Origin: Ilumatobacteraceae bacterium
Lineage (GTDB): Bacteria; Actinomycetota; Acidimicrobiia; Acidimicrobiales; Ilumatobacteraceae
Assembly: GCA_007122945.1 (NCBI GenBank)
Contig: SKSP01000301.1
Location: 1 to 12,797, forward strand
Length of the DNA: 12,797 nucleotides
Direction: 5' to 3'
Positions 6,916 to 12,797 of this stretch are shown here, one piece after another (position 1 is the first letter of the stretch; the number at the start of each line of letters is the position of its first letter). The notes beneath the pieces were generated by a model, which was not told where the DNA came from, did no database searches, and saw only the letters and a program-made list of their open reading frames with translations. Both the position numbers and the translations under genes were made by a program.

Positions 6916-8940
6916 GTGACGATGCCGATGAACACGCCGATGAACGTGCGTCACCCCTTCCTCGCGCTCGCCGCCATCGCGTTGGCCGCCACGAGCGCCG
7001 TCACACTCACCGCCGCCACCCCGACGGGCCCGGCCTCCGCCGCGACGGCGACGATCAGCCGTGTCGATGCCGGCGGCCATCAGGGCCACGTGGGCATCGA
7101 CGTCCCCGACGGCAGCCCCTTCTACCAGTCGTACCACTACTGGCAGACCGACGGATCGATCGGCGCGATGCCCGTCGAGGGCTCGCACCCGTGGGTCCGG
7201 TTCGAGTTCTACCCCGACACCGAACCGAACCGGCACGACTACGACCCGTGGACGCTCGACGTCGGCGGCATCCACGTCGAGCGCCGGCCCGAGAACGGCC
7301 CGGGATGGCTGAACCTCGGCGAGATCGTGATGCCCCGGCTCGGCCAGTCGTTCGCCGGACACACCGCCCAGCGGATCGAGGGCGACATCATCGCCGGGAG
7401 CGCGCTCCCCGACGACCGGGTCGAGATCGACGCGTTCCAGGTCACGACGGCGTACCCCGACCCGCCTCGCCCGCTGCCGACGAACGCCCACGGCGTCGAG
7501 ATGGGGTCGTTCTCCTCGGTCGGCAGCCGCAGCGACCGCTGGACGATCGGCGTCGCCTGGCCCGGGCGCTACGTGCTGTTCGTGCGCGACACCGCCACGG
7601 GGAACCACATCCAGGTCACCCAGGACCTCGGGTTCGGCGCCGCCCCGACCATCGACCTCGACGCCACCTGCTTCGGCTTCGACACCTGCTACTACACCCA
7701 GGGCGGGCCGGGCACGACGAGCGGCACGTTCCACCCGACGCCGCCGACCCGGATCCTCGACACCCGGTTCGGGGTCGGGATCGCCAACGGAGCGGTGCGC
7801 ACCGGTGGCGGGCGACACGAGTCGCTCGACCCGATCACACGCCGCGACGAGATCGCCAACCACGAGCTGAAGGTCACCGGCATCGGCGGGGTGCCCCACG
7901 CGGGTGTCTCGGCGGTGCTCCTCAACGTGACCGCGGTCGACCCGCCCGGCCCCGGTTTCGTGTCGGTGATGCCGAAGCCGGCCCACTGCTGCGACCCGAT
8001 GTCGGTGTTCGACGACCAGGCCAGCGTCCCGGTCGGCGAGCCGGCGACGTCCAACCTCAACGTCGCCGGCGGCGACATCGTGCCCAACATGGTGCTCGCC
8101 CGCGTCGGCGCGGGCGGCAAGATCCGCTTCCACAACTCCTTCGGCCCGACCCACGTGGTGGCCGACCTGGCCGGTTGGTTCGGCACCGGCGGCGCCCACA
8201 CCGGCGGCACCGGGTTCACCGGCGTGGTCCCCGAGCGGGTCTTCGACAGCCGGACCGGCCTGGCGTCGCCCAGCCGGGCGTTCGACCCGGGCGAGACCCG
8301 CTCGGTGCAGGTGACCGGCGTGGCCGGCGTGCCCGACGACGCCGAATCGGTGGTCGTCAACCTCACGGTGTCCGCGCCGACCGGCCCCGGATGGGCCGCG
8401 GCGTACCCGACCGGCACCGCGCTGCCGAACGCGTCGAACCTCAACTTCGTGGCCGGCACCGTGCGCGCCAACCTCGCGGTGGTGAAGGTGGGTAGCGGCG
8501 GTCGCATCTCGCTGCACGTCGCCGAGAGCTCCGCCGAGCTGGTCGTCGACGTGATGGGCAGCTTCGGTCCCGGCGGCGGTTCGGTGACGGCGATCGACCC
8601 GGTCCGCCTCGTCGACTCGCGCGGCGGCCTCCGGGCCCCGACCGGGCCGCTCTCACCCGACCAGACCGTGACCATCCCGGTCGCCGGTCAGGCGGGCATC
8701 CCGGCCGACGCTACGGCCGTCGTGCTGAACGTGTCCGCCGTCGCGCCCGACGGGTTCGGCTACTTCACGGTGTGGCCGCACGGCTCGGCGCCGCCCGACT
8801 CGTCGAACGTCAACTACGTGGCCGGCGCCGACGTCCCGAACCTGGTGATGGTGCAGCTCGGCGACGGCGGGGCGATCGACGTCCGCAACAGCGTCAGCCG
8901 GGCGTTCCTGCTGGTGGACGTCGCCGGATACGTGCGCTGA
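6916..8940 (+). CDS. Secreted protein with unassigned N-terminal domain and three DTR/DSR repeats
   Basis: This predicted 674-residue exported protein begins with a Sec-type signal peptide: Arg/His at 12-13, a hydrophobic core at about 15-33 and an alanine-rich cleavage zone near 40-43. Residues about 45-268 form a domain I do not recognise, rich in Trp, Tyr and Gly with probable beta strands and a nearby cysteine pair (CFGFDTC). Three related repeats of about 120-155 residues follow, each opening with an (I/L/V)(L/F/V)D(T/S)R motif and closing with D(V/L)(A/M)G(W/S/Y). Repeats of this type are common in exported actinobacterial proteins, often attached to hydrolases; no hydrolase motif is visible here. 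The start lies 4 bp after the YfhO stop and could equally be ATG 6922, 6928 or 6940, with no clear Shine-Dalgarno. Its last 47 bp overlap the convergent methyltransferase gene. Confidence 0.85.
   Translation: MTMPMNTPMNVRHPFLALAAIALAATSAVTLTAATPTGPASAATATISRVDAGGHQGHVGIDVPDGSPFYQSYHYWQTDGSIGAMPVEGSHPWVRFEFYPDTEPNRHDYDPWTLDVGGIHVERRPENGPGWLNLGEIVMPRLGQSFAGHTAQRIEGDIIAGSALPDDRVEIDAFQVTTAYPDPPRPLPTNAHGVEMGSFSSVGSRSDRWTIGVAWPGRYVLFVRDTATGNHIQVTQDLGFGAAPTIDLDATCFGFDTCYYTQGGPGTTSGTFHPTPPTRILDTRFGVGIANGAVRTGGGRHESLDPITRRDEIANHELKVTGIGGVPHAGVSAVLLNVTAVDPPGPGFVSVMPKPAHCCDPMSVFDDQASVPVGEPATSNLNVAGGDIVPNMVLARVGAGGKIRFHNSFGPTHVVADLAGWFGTGGAHTGGTGFTGVVPERVFDSRTGLASPSRAFDPGETRSVQVTGVAGVPDDAESVVVNLTVSAPTGPGWAAAYPTGTALPNASNLNFVAGTVRANLAVVKVGSGGRISLHVAESSAELVVDVMGSFGPGGGSVTAIDPVRLVDSRGGLRAPTGPLSPDQTVTIPVAGQAGIPADATAVVLNVSAVAPDGFGYFTVWPHGSAPPDSSNVNYVAGADVPNLVMVQLGDGGAIDVRNSVSRAFLLVDVAGYVR
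7729..8193 (+). repeat. Protein repeat 1 of the secreted protein
   Basis: Residues about 272-426. It opens with RILDTRFG, has VLLNVTAVDP in the middle and SNLNVAGGD before the last strands, and closes with VADLAGWFG. It is longer than the other two because of an inserted loop holding a Cys-Cys pair (HCCDPMS) and extra residues after the opening motif. Confidence 0.8.
8215..8577 (+). repeat. Protein repeat 2 of the secreted protein
   Basis: Residues about 434-554. The corresponding landmarks are RVFDSRTG, VVVNLTVSAP, SNLNFVAGT and VVDVMGSFG. The order and spacing match repeats 1 and 3, with moderate sequence divergence, so this is an old duplication rather than a recent one. Confidence 0.85.
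8584..8937 (+). repeat. Protein repeat 3 of the secreted protein
   Basis: Residues about 557-674, ending at the stop codon. The landmarks are RLVDSRGG, VVLNVSAVAP, SNVNYVAGAD and LVDVAGYVR. The repeat is complete, so the protein does not appear truncated despite its overlap with the convergent gene. Confidence 0.85.
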
Positions 8941-10078
8941 CGCGGCCCCACGGCGCCGCCAGGCGCCGGCCGACGAGGCCGAGCCGGACCCGGAGGCGCA
9001 GCCCGATCACGCCGAGCATGCTGCGGCCCGACACCCGGGCGAGCAACTCGTCGGGAGCGATCTCGCCGTGCTCGTCGGCCATCAGCCCACCGAGCGGTTC
9101 GGCGAGCGCGGCCATCGCCGTGCGCGGATAGTAGATCCCGCCGTTCGCCGCGGCGGACCGCTCGCGGGCGTCCTCCTCGGCGGTCCATGTGGCGAGCTGC
9201 TCGGTGTCGTCGAGCGCTCCCGGGCGGGGCCGGGCGATCACGTAGGCGAACAGGCTCGTCGACGGGTCCGCGGCGAGCAACGCCGCGTCGGCGGCCATGA
9301 CCGTCGCCACGTGCGGATCGGCGTCCTGGGGCGCGAGCGCGTGGATCGCGTCGTTGTGGGTGAGCAGCAGGTAGCCGACGCCACCGCCGAGGTCGCGCCG
9401 GTGGTCGAGGTCGAAGTAGCGGGCCATCGTCGGCAGGATCAGCTCGGAGTGGATCGCCTCGGTCGGGTCCCCCTCGACCATCGCCGGGAGCAGCGGGTAC
9501 CGCATCCGCTGGCGCGCCTCGGGTGGCAGCCGCAGGTTCGTCTCCCACGCCGCCTCCCACTGGCGGGCGGAGTACTGGTTGCGGTGCGGCCCGACGTAGT
9601 CCCACGACGCGAACACCCCGCGCGGCGCGCCGTCGGGCCCGGTCAGGAGCCGGTGGATGCGCCGCGTGACCCGGTCGATGTAGGCGACGTGGTGCATGGC
9701 GGCGTGGTTGACGACCAGGTCGAACTCCTCGTCGGGGAAGTCGGCCGCGTTCGTGTCGAGCCGCTCGTAGCGCAGCGGCAGGTCGCGCTCGGCCGCCGCC
9801 CGCCGGGCCTCGTCGAGGAGGTCGTCGGACACGTCGACACCGACCGCGGAGGCGACCACGCCCCGGTCGAGCAGTTCGCGCTCGACCCATCCGTTCCCGC
9901 AGTTCAGCACGAGGGCGTGGCGGAACGGTCCGGCGGTGTCGCGCAGGTGCTCGAACCAGGTCACCGCCGGGTCGCCGGTGGCCCGCTCGTTCAGGGCCCG
10001 CACGACGATCTCGAAGTCGTTCCAGTAGCGATCGCGGTAGTACTCGAACCCCGCGCTCGGGACGACCGAGGCGCTCAC
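8894..10078 (-). CDS. Class I SAM-dependent methyltransferase in a glycosyltransferase cluster
   Basis: This 394-residue protein carries a SAM-binding core near its N-terminus: motif I is LVLNCGNGWVE at about 56-66, strand-2 acidic residue D82 lies in VGVDVSDD, D108 in RLDTNAADF, and VVNHAAMHH at 122-130 is the motif IV region. The segment after about 135 (RRIHRLLTG, then ASWDYVGPHRNQ) is typical of small-molecule methyltransferases. The C-terminal 200 residues are poorly recognised, and the extreme tail is Arg-rich. The GTG at 10078 overlaps the upstream glycosyltransferase stop as GTGA, so the two are likely translationally coupled. Given the neighbours, methylation of a sugar in a surface glycan is a reasonable inference, but the acceptor is not shown. 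The final 47 bp overlap the end of the convergent secreted-protein gene. Confidence 0.88.
   Translation of the reverse strand: MSASVVPSAGFEYYRDRYWNDFEIVVRALNERATGDPAVTWFEHLRDTAGPFRHALVLNCGNGWVERELLDRGVVASAVGVDVSDDLLDEARRAAAERDLPLRYERLDTNAADFPDEEFDLVVNHAAMHHVAYIDRVTRRIHRLLTGPDGAPRGVFASWDYVGPHRNQYSARQWEAAWETNLRLPPEARQRMRYPLLPAMVEGDPTEAIHSELILPTMARYFDLDHRRDLGGGVGYLLLTHNDAIHALAPQDADPHVATVMAADAALLAADPSTSLFAYVIARPRPGALDDTEQLATWTAEEDARERSAAANGGIYYPRTAMAALAEPLGGLMADEHGEIAPDELLARVSGRSMLGVIGLRLRVRLGLVGRRLAAPWGRVSARIRRRPPAGTPG
8951..8968 (+). terminator. GC-rich hairpin just after the secreted-protein stop, possible terminator
   Basis: A perfect 7-bp stem, CGGCGCC with GGCGCCG, encloses the four-base loop GCCA and begins 10 bp after the secreted-protein stop. 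There is no T-run, as is common for actinobacterial hairpins. It lies within the coding sequence of the convergent methyltransferase, so protein-coding constraint or chance in GC-rich DNA could also explain it. Confidence 0.35.
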
Positions 10079-11274
10079 GGCCGACCCGCCGTGTCGGTGG
10101 CGAGGTGACCGCGGAGCCGTTCGGCGAAGCGGTCGGCGGTGAAGAAGCTCGCCCGCGCACGGGCACCCTCGGCGAGGCGTTCCCGTTCGGACGGATCCGC
10201 GATGACATCGGTCGTGGCGCGCACCAGGTCGTCGAGGGTACGCCAGTGCCGACCGCTCGTGCCGTCCTCCACGATCTCGGCCGGCCCGGCCGCTCCGAAC
10301 ACGAGCGGGACCGCCCCGGCGGCCATCGCCTCGACCAGCGCGATCCCGAAGTGCTCGAAGCGGTCGGGGTGACGGTCCGGGTCCTCCCCCAGACCGGCCG
10401 CGTGCCAGAACAGGCTCGCCTCGCCGAGCAGCTGCTCGACCCGCGCCCCGGGGGCGTTGAAGTGGACCGACACCCCGTGCCCCTGGGCGGCCCGCTTGAC
10501 GGCGAGCGCGTAGTCGCGGTTCGCCGCGTCGACGCCGCCGACGAGCGCCAGCTCCCAGCCGTCGGCGGCACCGGAGCGCTCCAGCTCGACGAAGGCCTCG
10601 ACCAACTCCAGCTGCTTCTTGGAGTGGCCGTGCACCGGGTCGAAGAACCGGCCGAGCGCGAGGATCAGTGCCCGCTGCTCCCCGGGCCGGACCGTCGCGC
10701 GGACCGGTGGATGGAGGACGTCGGCGGGGACACCCCAGAGCCGCTCGACCCACCGGGCGGTGAACGCCGAGTTGGCGAGATACCGGCGGTAGCTCGGCAA
10801 GAAGTCGGTCCGCGCGATCCGGCGGTCGAAGCCCGCGGCGACCTCGTTCAGGCGCTGTGGGAGCTCGCGGACCGGGATGGCCCGCACGGCACGCACGCCG
10901 GCGATGCAGAGGCGCTGACGGAGCGCGTCGCCGCGGCGTGGCGGCACCTGGGGGAAGTGCACGTAGTAGTACCCGAGCGGCGCCCGGTTGACCGCCCGGC
11001 TGAGATAGGTGCCGTTCACGAACACGTCCACGTCAGCGCTGGCGGCGGACGCCTCGACGTCGTCGGACACCGCCCGGAAGTCGCAGGCCGACAGGTCGAC
11101 CCCGAGCCGCTCACGCGTGCGCTCGACGTCGGGGGGTTCGGGTCCGAACAGGGTGACGTCGTGGTCCTCGGCGAGCACCTGGGCGATCGTGCCGTCGACC
11201 TGCTCACCACCGCCGAGGGTCGTCCAGTACAGGTCGTACACACCCACCCGGAGACGCCCGGGGGCGGTGGTCAC
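10075..11274 (-). CDS. Glycosyltransferase family 4 (GT-B fold)
   Basis: This 399-residue protein is the normal length for a GT4 retaining enzyme, which moves a sugar from a nucleotide donor to a cytoplasmic acceptor. The N-terminal Rossmann domain begins VGVYDLYW and has the loop LGGGEQ at 20-25. The C-terminal donor-binding domain shows LGRFFDPVHGHSKKQ with Lys 219-220, and the EX7E motif is intact as E307 and E315 in EHFGIALVE, followed by the usual AMAAG...VPLVFGAAGPAEIV. The start is the GTG at 11274, which has a very good Shine-Dalgarno and overlaps the upstream GT2 stop as GTGA. The end overlaps the next gene in the same way. The sequence does not reveal the donor or acceptor. A role in surface glycan assembly is inferred from the flanking GT2 and methyltransferase. 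Confidence 0.92.
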   Translation of the reverse strand: MTTAPGRLRVGVYDLYWTTLGGGEQVDGTIAQVLAEDHDVTLFGPEPPDVERTRERLGVDLSACDFRAVSDDVEASAASADVDVFVNGTYLSRAVNRAPLGYYYVHFPQVPPRRGDALRQRLCIAGVRAVRAIPVRELPQRLNEVAAGFDRRIARTDFLPSYRRYLANSAFTARWVERLWGVPADVLHPPVRATVRPGEQRALILALGRFFDPVHGHSKKQLELVEAFVELERSGAADGWELALVGGVDAANRDYALAVKRAAQGHGVSVHFNAPGARVEQLLGEASLFWHAAGLGEDPDRHPDRFEHFGIALVEAMAAGAVPLVFGAAGPAEIVEDGTSGRHWRTLDDLVRATTDVIADPSERERLAEGARARASFFTADRFAERLRGHLATDTAGRP

Positions 11275-12647
11275 TTGTGCACCTCCCAGGCCATCAGCGC
11301 CCGCCGGTCGACCCGGCCACCGTCCGGCCCGGTCGCCCGCCGACGGTCGCGCAGCATGCCGGGCAGCCGCTCGGCGACGCCGCGGACCACCTTCCATCGG
11401 TGGGCCGCCTCGGAGCGCACCGGCATCCGCAAGGTGAGCGGACGGAGCACCAGGTCGCGGACCGACCGGGTGACCGCCCGTCGCAGCGCGCCGGCCGCGG
11501 CGCGCACGGCGAGCGGAGCGGGCGCGTTCTTGACGAGGACCAGGATGCGGTTGCGCTCGGTGTGGTAGCGGAACATCGGCGACCACTGACCGGACGACTG
11601 GGCGTGCCGGTGCCGGACGACCGATGTCGGCTCGTAGCGGTACTCCCAGCCGGCGAGCCGACCGCGCCACGACAGGTCGGTGTCCTCGTAGTACAGGAAC
11701 AGTCGCTCGTCGAACAGCCCGACGTCGGCGAGGTACTCGCCGCGCAGCAGCACCGCACCGCCGCACCAGGCGAACACGTCGGCCGGCTCGTCGTACTGAC
11801 CCTCGTCGAGGTCGAGGAACCCGCGGTCGCCACCGAAGCCGCCGGCGTAGAGGTTCGACCCGACGTTGTTCACGACGTCGTGGCGGGCGGGGTCGAGATC
11901 GACGGCGACCCACCGGTGGGCGAGCACGTCGGCCCCGACGGTGGCGTGCTCGCCGGAGCGCAGGCGCAGCGTCCGCGGTTCGAGTGCGGAGACCTGCAGG
12001 GCGAGCTCCCTCGCAGCGGCGGCATCGGCGCGCAAGCGGATGCGGGCGCGACCCGAGGTCCACACGGCGATCTCCTCGCCGTCGGGTGGGTACGGCGGTT
12101 CGGGCGGGTAGAACCCCTCGTCGAACTGGACCCGCCCGTCGGCGCGCTCGCCGTCGATCCGCACCGCCGAGACGCGGACCCCGAGGTCACGGGGGTCGCG
12201 GCCGAGCCGGGCGGCGTCGGGGACCTCGACGATCACCTCCTGGTAGCGACCGTCGAAGAGGATCTTCGGGCAGACCGCGCCGACGCCCGGATCGGCGTCG
12301 AGCACGTCGACGAGCGGCCGCAGCCAATCGGGCCGGACCGTGGCGTCGTTGTTGACGAGGGCGACGTGGTCGTAGTGGCCGTCGGCGCGGATCCCGAGGT
12401 TGCAGCCGCCGGCGAACCCGGTGTTCTCGAACGGCTCGATGACGCGGACGTCCGGCAGCTCGGCGCGGACACGCTCGACGACGTCGTCGAGCGAGCCGTT
12501 GTCGACCATCACGACCTCGAGCCGGTCGGCCGGGTACTCGGTCGCCAGGACCGAACGCAGACAGTCGAGCGTCATCTGGCCGCCGTCGTAGTTGATGACG
12601 ACGACCCGGACGACGGGAACGGGACGCGCGTCGGGCAGGGGGTCCAT
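11271..12647 (-). CDS. Glycosyltransferase family 2 with a central insert domain
   Basis: This 458-residue GT-A enzyme resembles rhamnosyl-type GT2 proteins. The N-terminal part carries INYDGG at 18-23, VDNGS at 48-52, NTGFAGGCNLG at 75-85 and NNDA (99-102, in the position of the DXD metal site). The fold resumes with WCGGAVLLR at about 294-302 and the acceptor-side motif YYEDTDLSWRGR (319-330), in which E321-D322 would supply the catalytic base. Between PKILF (127-131) and the NNVGSNLYAGG stretch (260-270) lies an insert of about 125 residues not found in a minimal GT2. A short basic C-terminal tail follows at about 360-458. The protein appears to be soluble, with no clear membrane helix. 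The ATG at 12647 puts the first beta strand at residue 13. Its stop overlaps the GT4 start by 4 bp. Confidence 0.93.
   Translation of the reverse strand: MDPLPDARPVPVVRVVVINYDGGQMTLDCLRSVLATEYPADRLEVVMVDNGSLDDVVERVRAELPDVRVIEPFENTGFAGGCNLGIRADGHYDHVALVNNDATVRPDWLRPLVDVLDADPGVGAVCPKILFDGRYQEVIVEVPDAARLGRDPRDLGVRVSAVRIDGERADGRVQFDEGFYPPEPPYPPDGEEIAVWTSGRARIRLRADAAAARELALQVSALEPRTLRLRSGEHATVGADVLAHRWVAVDLDPARHDVVNNVGSNLYAGGFGGDRGFLDLDEGQYDEPADVFAWCGGAVLLRGEYLADVGLFDERLFLYYEDTDLSWRGRLAGWEYRYEPTSVVRHRHAQSSGQWSPMFRYHTERNRILVLVKNAPAPLAVRAAAGALRRAVTRSVRDLVLRPLTLRMPVRSEAAHRWKVVRGVAERLPGMLRDRRRATGPDGGRVDRRALMAWEVHK
11281..11287 (-). promoter_or_regulatory. Strong Shine-Dalgarno of the GT4 gene
   Basis: On the minus strand GGGAGGT lies 6 bp before the GTG at 11274, within the last codons of the GT2 gene. 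It is the best ribosome-binding site in the window and fixes the GT4 start, so GT4 can initiate on its own as well as by coupling to GT2 translation. Confidence 0.8.
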
Positions 12648-12660
12648 CAGCGGTGGCAGG

Positions 12661-12797
12661 CTACTCCGGGGCCCGCTCGGGCCCGACCCGACGGACCGCG
12701 CCCACCGGGAGGTCGTCGACGTCGTGGAGCCATGCCAGCAGAGCTGCTGCGACGTCGTCGAACGTCCAGGCGGCCGCCCGCGCGAGCGCGTCGGCGG
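12661..12797 (-). CDS. C-terminal end of a protein, possibly a glycosyltransferase (partial)
   Basis: Reading in from the right edge, the minus strand has an open frame whose first complete codon starts at 12795 and which ends at a TAG at 12661-12663. The 44 visible residues include ARAAAWTFDDVAAALLAWL. This helix resembles the final helix of GT-B glycosyltransferases, where an 'a..fsWd.va..ll.ly' pattern closes the protein. The stop lies 13 bp before the GT2 start codon, as expected for an operon neighbour. The 5' end, and therefore the family, is outside the window; the glycosyltransferase assignment rests on this short match and on context. Confidence 0.55.
   Translation of the reverse strand, partial: ADALARAAAWTFDDVAAALLAWLHDVDDLPVGAVRRVGPERAPE

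Noticed and set aside
6904..8517. Minus-strand open frame of 537 codons opposite the secreted protein
   Set aside because: Same shadow pattern; the plus strand has a signal peptide and three internal repeats that establish the true frame.
10105..11568. Plus-strand open frame of 487 codons opposite GT4 and GT2
   Set aside because: It spans the junction of two well-supported genes in an antisense frame and shows no domain.

Overview
The window is very GC-rich, with dense, consistent codon use, tightly packed genes and frequent GTG starts. These features, a homodimeric-type (AceE) pyruvate dehydrogenase E1, an actinobacterial-type HhH-GPD protein and a secreted protein built from repeats of a 'DTR/DSR' type suggest a high-GC actinobacterium. 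Acidimicrobiia (Ilumatobacter/Iamia-like) is my best guess, but that is inference; no rRNA or other marker is present. I saw no tRNA, rRNA, CRISPR array, insertion sequence or phage gene, and no gene-free stretch longer than about 100 bases.

Layout. Bases 1-48 hold three copies of a 16-bp tandem repeat. rnhA (RNase HI) follows on the minus strand and diverges, across 59 bp, from aceE. Downstream of aceE on the plus strand come a class I SAM methyltransferase, a small HhH-GPD protein, a YfhO-type multi-spanning membrane protein and a secreted three-repeat protein. Gaps between them are 28 bp or less, or the genes overlap, so the run from aceE to the secreted protein may be one transcription unit. 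From the right edge, a minus-strand cluster reads leftward: the C-terminal end of a protein that may be a glycosyltransferase, a GT2-type glycosyltransferase with a large insert, a GT4-type glycosyltransferase and a second SAM methyltransferase. The last three are linked by 4-bp GTGA overlaps, which points to translational coupling. The two gene groups meet tail to tail, with a 47-bp coding overlap between the secreted protein and the methyltransferase.

How the genes fit together. rnhA, aceE and the HhH-GPD gene are housekeeping or repair functions. The right half looks like a cell-surface glycan or glycoconjugate locus: two or three glycosyltransferases plus a methyltransferase that could modify a sugar, next to a GT-C-like membrane protein and an exported repeat protein. 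Whether the YfhO-like protein acts on the exported protein or on the glycan is inference only. I found no convincing wholly new multi-gene system. The most unusual items are the insert inside the GT2 enzyme, the unassigned N-terminal domain of the secreted protein, and the 16-bp tandem repeat.
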